In this document: positions 1 to 5,941 of the stretch, piece after piece
How the letters are laid out: every line of letters starts with the position of its first letter
Position numbering within the stretch: the first letter of the stretch is position 1
DNA from: Sphingomonas paucimobilis
Lineage (GTDB): Bacteria; Pseudomonadota; Alphaproteobacteria; Sphingomonadales; Sphingomonadaceae
Direction: 5' to 3'
Assembly (NCBI GenBank): GCA_945860425.1
Contig: CAMAQU010000076.1
Location: 1 to 7,611, forward strand
DNA length: 7,611 bases
Made by a program: the position numbers and the translations under genes
Notes under the pieces: generated by a model
Told to the model about the DNA's origin: nothing
Databases searched by the model: none
Seen by the model: only the letters and a program-made list of their open reading frames with translations

Positions 1-566
1 AAGCCCAGCCGTTCGCCTGCTTCGACTGCTGGGCGAGATAGGATGAGCCGGTCGACTGACCCGCTGATCAACTGAGAAACGGCCTGCGCCACGGCAAGAT
101 AGGTTTTGCCCGTGCCTGCCGGTCCAAGCGCAAAGATCACATCATTGCGGACCAAGGCCTCCATATAGCGGATCTGCGTTGGGGAGCGCGGGACAATTGT
201 CTTCTTGCGCGTGCGGATCATCACGGGCGGCTGATCGCTGTCCTGGTGGCGGATGATCCCATCCAGCGTGGGTTCGGCCGACATGGAGATGATGGAGGCA
301 ACCGACCCGGTGTCGATCTCCTCCCCATGCACCACGCGGTTATACAGGCCGGTGAGGACATCACGGGCGCGGGCGATGGCGCTCGCCTCCCCCTCAATCT
401 GCAACTTATTGCCGCGTGCAGAAATATAAACGCCCAACACATTTTCGATGGCGACCAGATTTTGATCATAATGACCAAAGACGGTTCCCAACAATTGTGG
501 CCTGTCAAAAACGACCTCTATGCGGGCACGATCACCGGGTTCAGCGGGCTGGGGTTTGCGCGACAT
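1..566 (-). CDS. ybeZ: PhoH-like P-loop ATPase (YbeZ type), partial: C-terminal part lies beyond the left edge
   Basis: This frame is open from an ATG at 566 to the left edge and gives 188 complete codons. It has no stop codon in the window. The Walker A motif GPAGTGKT is at residues 148-155. It is followed by SRPAVEAGERLG at about 177-188, the signature of PhoH-family ATPases, which normally continues with FLPGD. The N-terminal 110 residues form the small domain that precedes the ATPase in this family. Full-length homologues have roughly 320-350 residues, so a little over half is present. PhoH/YbeZ proteins are cytoplasmic nucleotide hydrolases linked to RNA and ribosome metabolism, and are often encoded between miaB and the rRNA-maturation endonuclease gene ybeY. 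The miaB neighbour here fits that order, and ybeY would be expected just outside the window. The start is supported by AAGGA five bases upstream, inside miaB, giving a 26-base overlap with miaB and probable translational coupling. The family assignment is firm. The exact substrate is not known from sequence. Confidence 0.93.
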   Translation of the reverse strand, partial: MSRKPQPAEPGDRARIEVVFDRPQLLGTVFGHYDQNLVAIENVLGVYISARGNKLQIEGEASAIARARDVLTGLYNRVVHGEEIDTGSVASIISMSAEPTLDGIIRHQDSDQPPVMIRTRKKTIVPRSPTQIRYMEALVRNDVIFALGPAGTGKTYLAVAQAVSQLISGSVDRLILSRPAVEAGERLG

Positions 567-1875
567 TCACATCCTTATCGATAAGGGCCCCGGCAAGGCT
601 ATTTGGTCCTGCCGAAACCAGATCCACGGTGACCATATCACCAATTTGTGCATTGGTCATGACATGAACCGATTGCAGCCAAGGCGATTTACCAATTTTC
701 TGACCCGCAAGCTTGCCATTGCGTTCCAACAAAATCTGCGTCCGGGTGCCAAGGCGCGCCTCATTAAAGGCAAGCTGCTGTTCATTGATCAGCGCCTGAA
801 GCCGCTGCAAGCGATCATCCATCACCTCTGGGGGAATTTGATCGTCCATCGTGGCGGCTGGCGTCCCGGGGCGGGGGGAATATTTAAAGCTATAGGCCTG
901 CGCATAATTGGCGTTGCGGATCAGGCTCAGCGTGTCTTCAAACTCGGCCTCTGTCTCGCCGGGAAAGCCGACGATGAAATCCCCCGACAACGCAATATCC
1001 GGCCGCACAGCGCGCACCCGATCTAGGATGGCGAGATAGGAGTGCGCGCTATGCTTGCGGTTCATCGCTTTGAGAACCCGGTCGCTCCCCGATTGCACGG
1101 GCAGGTGGAGGAAAGGCATCAGCTTTTCCACCTCAGCATGGGCGCGGATCAGCCCTTCGGTCATGTCATTGGGGTGGCTGGTCATATAGCGGATGCGCGA
1201 CAGGCCGGAAATGGCATCGAGCGCACGGATCAGATGATCCAGCCCCTTGCCGCCTTCTTCCCAGGCATTCACATTCTGGCCTAGCAGCGTGATTTCCTTG
1301 GCGCCTGCATCGACCAGAGATTTTGCTTCCTCGACAATCGCGTCAAAGCTGCGGCTAATCTCTCCGCCACGGGTATAGGGAACAACGCAATAGGTGCAGA
1401 ATTTGTCGCACCCTTCCTGCACGGTCAAAAAGGCGCTTGTCCCCGTTTTGCGGCGCGCGGGGAGTTTTGAGAATTTGTCGAGGCCGGGCAGGTCGAGATC
1501 ATGGACGCGTTCGCCCTGTGCCGCCCGCGCAATCATTTTTGGCAACTCATGATAGGCCTGTGGCCCCACCACAATGTCCACATCGCGGGATCGGGCGGTC
1601 ACCTCTGCGCCTTCGGCTTGCGCCACACAGCCGGCCACCGCGATCATCGGGCGGGTGCCATCGTCGCGGCGCTGGCGGCCAATATCGGAATAGACTTTCT
1701 CCACGGCCCGTTCGCGAATGTGGCAGGTGTTCAGCACCACCAGATCGGCGTCCGCTTCGGCCGTTGCGGTCATCCCTTCCGCGCCGAGCAATTCCGTCAT
1801 GCGCTCACCGTCATAGACGTTCATCTGGCAGCCAAAGGATTTGACGTGAAAGGTTTTGGGGGCGGGCTGTGTCAT
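541..1875 (-). CDS. miaB: tRNA-2-methylthio-N6-dimethylallyladenosine synthase MiaB
   Basis: MiaB is a radical-SAM methylthiotransferase. It adds the 2-methylthio group to i6A at position 37 of tRNAs that read UNN codons. The 444-residue product has the full three-part layout. The N-terminal UPF0004 domain carries the cysteines of the auxiliary 4Fe-4S cluster (C16 in SFGCQMN, C51 in LNTCHIRERA, C83 in AGCV). The radical-SAM motif CxxxCxxC is at C156, C160 and C163 in EGCDKFCTYC. A TRAM RNA-binding domain covers about 374-436. NTCHIRE is typical of MiaB rather than of RimO or MtaB. The frame is open up to 1962, but the ATG at 1875 fits the family N-terminus and leaves 10 bases after the plsC stop. 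A longer form would add a basic tail encoded inside plsC. The gene sits between plsC and the PhoH-like gene. MiaA, which makes the i6A substrate, is not in the window. Confidence 0.97.
   Translation of the reverse strand: MTQPAPKTFHVKSFGCQMNVYDGERMTELLGAEGMTATAEADADLVVLNTCHIRERAVEKVYSDIGRQRRDDGTRPMIAVAGCVAQAEGAEVTARSRDVDIVVGPQAYHELPKMIARAAQGERVHDLDLPGLDKFSKLPARRKTGTSAFLTVQEGCDKFCTYCVVPYTRGGEISRSFDAIVEEAKSLVDAGAKEITLLGQNVNAWEEGGKGLDHLIRALDAISGLSRIRYMTSHPNDMTEGLIRAHAEVEKLMPFLHLPVQSGSDRVLKAMNRKHSAHSYLAILDRVRAVRPDIALSGDFIVGFPGETEAEFEDTLSLIRNANYAQAYSFKYSPRPGTPAATMDDQIPPEVMDDRLQRLQALINEQQLAFNEARLGTRTQILLERNGKLAGQKIGKSPWLQSVHVMTNAQIGDMVTVDLVSAGPNSLAGALIDKDVNVAQTPAR
572..576 (-). promoter_or_regulatory. 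Ribosome binding site of the PhoH-like gene, inside the miaB 3' end
   Basis: On the minus strand this reads AAGGA, with five bases (TGTGA) before the ATG at 566. It decides the start of the PhoH-like gene and shows that translation begins within the last codons of miaB. Confidence 0.7.
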
Positions 1876-1885
1876 GTTCGCGGCC

Positions 1886-2641
1886 CTAGCGGAGGCCAAG
1901 GGCGGCGGCAATCTCCGCCCGGCTATGCGCGGCAATTGCCTTGCGATCTGCAAAATCGGCATGGCTTAAGGGCGCAAGAAAATGGACGCGCACCGGGAAA
2001 CGACCTGCACGGCTCAGTACGCGCAGCGCATTGGCCCCAAAGCTTTCATCGCCCACCCAGGCAATGTCGCCGACAATCGGCCCATAATCCAGCGCCACGG
2101 GCTGAATCTGAATATCGTCTGGCGCTGGGGTAACCGCTGCTATCAGGGAGGAGCGGAAGGGCAAGAGCGTGCTGCCATCAGCCGTCGTGCCTTCCGGGAA
2201 CAGCGTGACGGGCTGACCAGATGTCAGCGCATTCTGCAGGGCATTGGCCTGATGATGCGCTGCGTGCCGGGCTTCGCGCTCAACATAGACCGTGTTGTTG
2301 CTGGTCGTCAGCCAGCCAATAAGGGGCCAGGGCTTCATATCGGCCTTGGCCACAAAGGCGCATTTGGTTTGTCCAGCCAAGGCGAGGATATCCAACCAGC
2401 TGATATGGTTGGCGATATAGAGCGCCTTGCGGCGGACGGGCGCTCCGATGATCGTTACATCTGCCCCTGCCACCCATCCGGCGCAGCGCAGGAATAACCC
2501 GGCTATGGGCGACTGGCGGTCAAAGAGCCGCCAGACAAGATGCGGGAGAATGCATAGGGCAAGTGCCGCCACAATCGTGGCGATGCGCGCCCAAGCCCGC
2601 GGGTGAACCGAATTAGCTCTTGCGATCGAGTGCGACGCCAT
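1886..2641 (-). CDS. plsC: 1-acyl-sn-glycerol-3-phosphate acyltransferase family protein (PlsC-type)
   Basis: The 251-residue protein belongs to the LPLAT family, whose members move an acyl chain to lysophosphatidic acid or a related lysolipid at the inner face of the cytoplasmic membrane. A hydrophobic segment at about residues 20-37 is a likely membrane anchor. The catalytic HX4D motif is NHISWLD, with H79 and D84. The glycerol-phosphate-binding block is FPEGTT at 148-153, followed by LPFRSSL at about 160-166. The start is taken as the ATG at 2641, because GGAG lies four bases upstream. This overlaps the end of fur by 29 bases. The frame is open further up, to about 2755, but that part is encoded inside fur and would add a basic stretch unlike the family. 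The enzyme may be the essential PlsC or one of several paralogues such as an ornithine-lipid acyltransferase. Neighbouring genes do not decide this, so the family is firm and the substrate is inferred. Confidence 0.88.
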   Translation of the reverse strand: MASHSIARANSVHPRAWARIATIVAALALCILPHLVWRLFDRQSPIAGLFLRCAGWVAGADVTIIGAPVRRKALYIANHISWLDILALAGQTKCAFVAKADMKPWPLIGWLTTSNNTVYVEREARHAAHHQANALQNALTSGQPVTLFPEGTTADGSTLLPFRSSLIAAVTPAPDDIQIQPVALDYGPIVGDIAWVGDESFGANALRVLSRAGRFPVRVHFLAPLSHADFADRKAIAAHSRAEIAAALGLR

Positions 2642-3035
2642 AGAGCTCCATACGATGGTCGACGAGACGGAAGCCAAGCCGTTCCGCAATGACTTTTTGC
2701 AGCGCCTCAAGTTCAGGATCAACAAACTCAATGACGCGGCCTGTTTCCACATCAATCAGATGATCATGATGGGCCTCTGCCGCCGCTTCATAGCGGGACC
2801 GGCCATCGCCAAAATCATGCCGCTCCAAAATGCCAGCCTCTTCAAACAGACGGACAGTGCGATAGACAGTCGCAATGGAAATGCCCGGATCAATAGCAGA
2901 GGCACGTGCATGCACGGCCTCTACATCCGGGTGGTCTGCGGCTTCTGACAGGACCTTGGCAATCACCCGCCGCTGGTCAGTAATGCGAAGGCCCTTTTCA
3001 TGGCACAGGGCCTCAATATCAATATAACGGTTCAT
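2613..3035 (-). CDS. fur: Fur-family metal-responsive repressor (Fur/Mur type)
   Basis: This is a 140-residue cytoplasmic DNA-binding regulator of the Fur family, normal in length. The winged-helix DNA-binding domain occupies about residues 1-83 and includes RITDQRRVIAKVL and the recognition segment ISIATVYRTVRLFEEAGIL. The C-terminal dimerisation domain follows. Metal ligands visible are H35, E83, H89, H90, D91 and H92 (motif HHDHLID), E103 and H127. The structural-zinc CxxC pairs of the enterobacterial protein are absent; the segment after HHDHLID reads VETGRVIEF, the usual alphaproteobacterial form. In that group such proteins sense either iron (as in Caulobacter) or manganese (rhizobial Mur), and the sequence does not settle which. 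AGGTGA upstream of the ATG at 3035 supports the start. The stop lies inside the next gene, plsC. A 74-base gap separates fur from the MucR-family gene, so it may have its own promoter. Confidence 0.93.
   Translation of the reverse strand: MNRYIDIEALCHEKGLRITDQRRVIAKVLSEAADHPDVEAVHARASAIDPGISIATVYRTVRLFEEAGILERHDFGDGRSRYEAAAEAHHDHLIDVETGRVIEFVDPELEALQKVIAERLGFRLVDHRMELYGVALDRKS
2646..2649 (-). promoter_or_regulatory. Ribosome binding site of the plsC-type gene, inside fur
   Basis: The minus strand reads GGAG with four bases (CTCT) before the ATG at 2641. The spacing is short but workable. It favours this start over upstream ones that lie deeper in fur, and points to coupled translation of fur and plsC. 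Confidence 0.5.
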
Positions 3036-3109
3036 GCATCACCTGACAGCCAGAAAGCCGAAACAATTTTTGTCTTCTAGCCCCCAATTCCTCTGGCGCA
3101 AAGGGCGGA
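3036..3109 (-). promoter_or_regulatory. Gap before fur with an AT-rich dyad; possible fur promoter or operator
   Basis: These 74 bases lie between the MucR-family stop and the fur start. They include a short AT-rich island with the perfect inverted repeat ACAA-TTT-TTGT at 3063-3073, ending 28 bases before the fur ATG. I do not see convincing -35 and -10 boxes, and there is no clear terminator for the upstream gene. Autoregulation of fur is common in the family, which is the reason to mark the site. Its role here is inferred. Confidence 0.25.
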
Positions 3110-3532
3110 TTATCTTTTTCGCCGACCGCCTGCTCCTCGGCCAAGGCCGATCTTCATTGCAAGGGAGCGGCGCTGCTCGGCATAATTGGGTGCGACCATC
3201 GGATAATCCTTGGGAAGGCTCCATTTCGCGCGATACTCATCGGGGGTCATGCCATAATGTGACATTAAATGGCGCTTGAGCATTTTTAGCTTTTTGCCGT
3301 CTTCCAAACAGATGATGTAATCGGGCTTGATCGACGCTCGGACGGATACGGCGGGTTCTTGCTTTGCTACAATGGGCTGCTCTGGGGCGCCAAGGCCAGC
3401 CAATGCGCCATGCACAATGGCAATCAAAGTCGGCAAATCTGCGATTGAAACAGAGTTATTGCTCACATGGGCCGCTACAATATCTGCGGTCAATGTCAGC
3501 AGCGTTTCATTCATATTCTCAGAATTCTCCAT
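3110..3532 (-). CDS. MucR/Ros-family transcriptional regulator with a CxxD...HxxxH metal site
   Basis: This 140-residue protein matches the MucR/Ros family, alphaproteobacterial regulators with a single prokaryotic zinc-finger domain that bind AT-rich promoter DNA and control surface polysaccharide, cell-cycle and virulence genes. The N-terminal half (about residues 8-48) is the helical oligomerisation region, in the form NETLLTLTADIVAAHVSNN. The finger spans about 72-104, with C75, D78, H88 and H92, so the second cysteine of the Ros CxxC pair is an aspartate (CLED). Family motifs GKKLKMLKRHL, TPDEYRAKW, YPMVAPNYA and KIGLG all follow. The tail is strongly basic (GRGAGGRRKR). AAAGGG six bases upstream supports the ATG at 3532 over the internal ATG at 3514. 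It stands between rimI and fur, with a 121-base gap before it that could carry its own promoter. Sphingomonads often have several MucR paralogues, so I give no gene symbol. Its targets cannot be read from the window. Confidence 0.92.
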   Translation of the reverse strand: MENSENMNETLLTLTADIVAAHVSNNSVSIADLPTLIAIVHGALAGLGAPEQPIVAKQEPAVSVRASIKPDYIICLEDGKKLKMLKRHLMSHYGMTPDEYRAKWSLPKDYPMVAPNYAEQRRSLAMKIGLGRGAGGRRKR

Positions 3533-3653
3533 TACGCGCCCTTTGGTTCACAGAACAGAAAGCTGGTCATCATCGTGCCGCCTTGAGCCCCAGCAAGGGC
3601 CCATCGCGCCATCAGCAAAAGTGAAACTCCAATAATTTTGTTGAAAAACAGCA
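3533..3653 (-). promoter_or_regulatory. Gap between rimI and the MucR-family gene; probable promoter region
   Basis: This 121-base gap is the longest between genes on the minus strand. The part nearest the rimI stop is AT-rich and contains TGTT-GAAA-AACA at 3639-3650, a perfect but short inverted repeat. The half near the MucR start is GC-rich and holds the ribosome binding site. No strong factor-independent terminator is visible: the only GC stem, GCCC/GGGC near 3585-3604, is four pairs and lacks a T run. MucR proteins often repress their own genes at AT-rich sites, so this stretch is the natural place for such a site. That is inference from position and composition. Confidence 0.35.
3539..3544 (-). 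promoter_or_regulatory. Ribosome binding site of the MucR-family gene
   Basis: The minus strand reads AAAGGG with six bases (CGCGTA) before the ATG at 3532. The alternative ATG at 3514 has no comparable site, so the longer start is preferred. Confidence 0.65.
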
Positions 3654-4124
3654 TTACATACTGATGATAAAGTGTAAAGTTATAGCGTCGCGATCAATCG
3701 CATCTTGGCCGCGATAATAGTTTTTGCGGGATCCGACTTTGATAAATCCTATCTGAGTATAAAGGTTAAGTGCTTGATTTCCTTCGCGGACTTCAAGGAA
3801 GATGGTTTTTACGCCATGTTCTGTGGCCCAGCGGATCATGGTGTTGATCAGACCTTTTCCAATCCCTTGGCCTTGCGCGTCCGGGTGCACCGCAATCAAA
3901 AGAAGCTCGGCCTCTTCAAACACATATCGCGCAACGGCAAACCCCATCACGGCGCCGTTTTTGGAGGCAAGGAACAGGCGTGTTCCCGGCAGAGTCAAAA
4001 AGGCGGCGCATTGATCGGCGGTCCAAGCCTCCCCAAACACGGGATCAAATGCCGCAGCCATGACGGGCATGATGCTGTCTATGGCGCGACCATCGCCCTC
4101 ATAAACATTCAGGGTATCTGTCAC
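3654..4124 (-). CDS. rimI: GNAT acetyltransferase, ribosomal protein bS18-alanine N-acetyltransferase RimI type
   Basis: This 156-residue GNAT-fold enzyme most likely acetylates the N-terminal alanine of ribosomal protein S18, or other protein N-termini, using acetyl-CoA in the cytoplasm. The acetyl-CoA pyrophosphate-binding motif is QGQGIGKG at about 84-91, preceded by the RimI-like EAELLLIAVHP (71-81). The segment LEVREGN at 110-116 and LYTQIGF at 121-127 match the second conserved block, with E111 and Y122 as the likely equivalents of the catalytic pair E103 and Y115 in E. coli RimI. RKNYYRG at 133-139 also fits. The spacing from E111 to Y122 is one residue shorter than in E. coli. The start is GTG at 4124, which overlaps the tsaB stop as GTGA, so translation is probably coupled. 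The tsaB-rimI pairing is common in bacteria and supports the name. The last third uses codons such as ATA, GGA and CTT more than neighbouring genes do. Confidence 0.87.
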   Translation of the reverse strand: MTDTLNVYEGDGRAIDSIMPVMAAAFDPVFGEAWTADQCAAFLTLPGTRLFLASKNGAVMGFAVARYVFEEAELLLIAVHPDAQGQGIGKGLINTMIRWATEHGVKTIFLEVREGNQALNLYTQIGFIKVGSRKNYYRGQDAIDRDAITLHFIISM

Positions 4125-4729
4125 GGGTTCGGCTTGGCATCGGGCGCGCGACCATAAATCGGGCTGGGGGGCAATGACCGCATGGTGCTCGGCAGCAATC
4201 GAACGTCCCGCGCATCTGGGCTGATCATCACGGCCTGATCACAGGCGATACGCCCGGCGGCGGACCCGGCGGCAACAGTTTGAAAAGGCACCGCTTCCGG
4301 CACGCAGGAGGCCAGATCGTCCAGCGCCACCAGCGGGCGGGCGGCATAGCTTTGGATGAAGACTTCACCATGCCCGCCTTCAATGACAATCATGGCTTTG
4401 GTCAGGCTGGGCTGGTCTTCAAACAGACGGGCGGCGAGCAGGGCATGCGTCGAATAGCCGCGCACCGGTACGCCCCAAGCAAGGCCCAATGCCCGCGCCG
4501 CAGCTAGGCCAACGCGCACACCGGTAAAGCTGCCCGGGCCGCAATTGACCAAAATGACATCTGCTCGGCCGCCCTCTGGCAAGGTCGCAATCATGGGGAT
4601 GAGACGCTCGGCATGGCCGCGCGCGCCCTCTTCATGCGCATGAGCGATAATCATGTCCCCCCGCAACAGCGCCACCGAACAGGCGGTGGTCGCCGTTTCA
4701 ATCACCAAATGCAGGCGGGCTTCAGACAA
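4121..4729 (-). CDS. tsaB: tRNA threonylcarbamoyladenosine biosynthesis protein TsaB (YeaZ)
   Basis: TsaB is the ASKHA-fold partner that binds TsaD and supports transfer of threonylcarbamoyl to A37 of ANN-reading tRNAs (t6A). Typical features are the N-terminal strand LVIETATTACSVAL, GHAERLIPMI (which replaces the usual HSE-L-P-I segment), and the hallmark GPGSFTGVR at about 64-72 of the form given here. The C-terminus YGRAPDAKP is also typical. The start is uncertain. The family N-terminus begins almost directly at LVIETA, which suggests initiation near the nitroreductase stop; TTG at 4729 is the nearest in-frame start codon and gives 202 residues with an 8-base overlap. Longer forms from ATG at 4792 or TTG at 4798 would add a basic N-terminal tail encoded inside the nitroreductase gene. 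None has a clear ribosome binding site. TsaD and TsaE are not in the window. The gene is followed directly by rimI. Confidence 0.9.
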   Translation of the reverse strand: MSEARLHLVIETATTACSVALLRGDMIIAHAHEEGARGHAERLIPMIATLPEGGRADVILVNCGPGSFTGVRVGLAAARALGLAWGVPVRGYSTHALLAARLFEDQPSLTKAMIVIEGGHGEVFIQSYAARPLVALDDLASCVPEAVPFQTVAAGSAAGRIACDQAVMISPDARDVRLLPSTMRSLPPSPIYGRAPDAKPNP

Positions 4730-5312
4730 TGGTGTTGAAGCGGTCAAAGCCGGGTCGGGGGGATCGTTCAAAGATCGTCGCCGGATCACCATAGCCAAGG
4801 GTGGAAATGAAATTGGACTTCACCTTGGTTCCGGCAAAAAACGCGTCGTCGACCGCCTCATTTGAAAAGCCGGACATGGGCCCTGTATCAAGGCCCAGCG
4901 CACGGGCGGCCATAATGAAATAAGCCCCTTGCAAGGAGGAATTGCGAAACGCGGTTGCCGAAATCATCGCGTCATTGCCCACAAACCAGCTCCGCGCATC
5001 GGCATGGGGGAAAAGCTCGGGCAGGGCTTCGTAAAACTCCAAATCCATCCCGATGATGACTGAAACGGGGGCAGCGCGGATCTTGTCGCCATTGGCGGGC
5101 ATGGTCAGGCTGGCCAGCTTCTCCTTTGCCGCATCGCTTGCGCACCAGACAAGCCGGGCGGGCAGCGCATTGGCAGAGGTGGGGCCATATTTCATCAGTT
5201 CCCAAATCGCGTCCATCTGCTCTTGGCTGACAGGCTTATCCAAATAGCCATTATAGGATCGTGCTTCGCGGAAAAGCTGATCTAGAGCGGCTGTGTCGAG
5301 CGGCTGTGCCAT
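4722..5312 (-). CDS. Nitroreductase-family oxidoreductase, RutE/HadB type (probable malonic semialdehyde reductase)
   Basis: The 196-residue protein is a flavin-dependent (FMN) nitroreductase-fold enzyme. It has the wording of the RutE/HadB subgroup: LFREARSYNGYLDKPVS at 13-29, MKYGPTSANALPARLVW at 40-56, TAFRNSSLQGAYFIMAARALG at 120-140, GPMSGFSNEAVD at 144-155, and GYGDP at 173-177. RutE reduces malonic semialdehyde to 3-hydroxypropionate in uracil breakdown. No other rut gene is present, so the true substrate here is open: it may act as a general aldehyde, quinone or nitro-compound reductase. The start at 5312 is supported by an AGGGGGA tract about eight bases upstream. Its stop lies inside the region where tsaB begins, and the gap to the upstream nfuA-like gene is 25 bases, so it is probably transcribed with both. 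Family assignment is firm; the reaction is inferred. Confidence 0.9.
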   Translation of the reverse strand: MAQPLDTAALDQLFREARSYNGYLDKPVSQEQMDAIWELMKYGPTSANALPARLVWCASDAAKEKLASLTMPANGDKIRAAPVSVIIGMDLEFYEALPELFPHADARSWFVGNDAMISATAFRNSSLQGAYFIMAARALGLDTGPMSGFSNEAVDDAFFAGTKVKSNFISTLGYGDPATIFERSPRPGFDRFNTIV

Positions 5313-5337
5313 GGAAACGTCCCCCTATTGGCGATAA

Positions 5338-5910
5338 TTAGACGGCAAGAACTTCTGTCACTTCCGGCACATAATGTTTGAGCAATTGCTCAATCCCATT
5401 TTTGAGGGTGGCGGAAGAAGAGGGGCAACCTGCGCACGCCCCCTGCATTTTCAGATAGACCCGCCCTTTTTCAAAGCCGCGATAGACAATGTCTCCGCCA
5501 TCATTGGCAACGGCCGGGCGGACGCGCGTTTCGATCAGCTCTTTGATTTGAAGGATGATATCCGCATCGGCCGGATCTTCGGCGATGGCCGCATCTTCTG
5601 CGGGTACAGAAAAGCTGGCGGTTGCAGGCTTGAACAGCGGCATATTGGCCGCAAAATGATCGAGCAAAAGGGACAATACATCGGGCTTGAGTTGCGGCCA
5701 GGATACTCCCGGTGCTGCAGTGACCGAGATAAAATCTCGGCCGAAAAACACGCCTTCGACATCGCCCAAATTGAACAAAGCCTCTGCCAAAGGAGAAGCC
5801 TCTGCCTCTTCAGGAGAGGCAAAGTCGCGGGTGCCAGAGTTCATGACCGGACGGCCGGGCAGGAATTTCAGCGTCGCCGGGTTCGGCGTGGTTTCAGTTT
5901 CGATTAGCAT
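5338..5910 (-). CDS. nfuA: NfuA-like NifU-family iron-sulfur cluster carrier
   Basis: This 190-residue protein carries or scaffolds a 4Fe-4S cluster and hands it to client enzymes in the cytoplasm. The N-terminal Nfu domain spans about residues 1-87 and begins with IETETTPNPATLKFLPG, the hallmark of the alphaproteobacterial and mitochondrial Nfu1 type. The NifU-like domain spans about 118-185 and has the cluster-binding CxxC at C159 and C162 in ACAGCPSSS. An acidic, alanine-rich linker joins the two. The frame stays open upstream to 5991, but the ATG at 5910 is the first one and matches the family N-terminus. The ribosome binding site is weak (AGG close to the ATG). A 31-base gap follows the KAS III stop. 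In E. coli NfuA interacts with MiaB; both are encoded in this cluster, so a supply role is plausible. It differs from NfuA of enterobacteria, whose N-terminal domain is of the degenerate A-type. Confidence 0.93.
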   Translation of the reverse strand: MLIETETTPNPATLKFLPGRPVMNSGTRDFASPEEAEASPLAEALFNLGDVEGVFFGRDFISVTAAPGVSWPQLKPDVLSLLLDHFAANMPLFKPATASFSVPAEDAAIAEDPADADIILQIKELIETRVRPAVANDGGDIVYRGFEKGRVYLKMQGACAGCPSSSATLKNGIEQLLKHYVPEVTEVLAV

Positions 5911-5941
5911 AGCCTGTATGTGGGCATGAAGCGCCCTGCGA

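Noticed and set aside
520..1026. A 168-codon open frame on the plus strand
   Set aside because: It is antisense to the TRAM and radical-SAM parts of miaB and shows no domain.
1876..1962. Longer miaB N-terminus starting at ATG 1962
   Set aside because: The added residues are encoded inside plsC and are basic and unlike MiaB. The ATG at 1875 directly precedes the family N-terminus.
1501..2133. A 210-codon open frame on the plus strand
   Set aside because: It is antisense to miaB and plsC, both with clear motifs. Its translation is rich in H, R and G in the way of a reverse-strand shadow.
2642..2755. Longer plsC N-terminus starting upstream at 2755
   Set aside because: It would be encoded inside the fur C-terminal domain from a TTG with no ribosome binding site, and the added sequence does not resemble the family.
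3583..3604. Possible terminator stem between rimI and the MucR-family gene
   Set aside because: The stem has only four GC pairs and no T run on either strand.
5374..5907. A 177-codon open frame on the plus strand
   Set aside because: It mirrors the nfuA-like gene almost exactly and has no recognisable motif.
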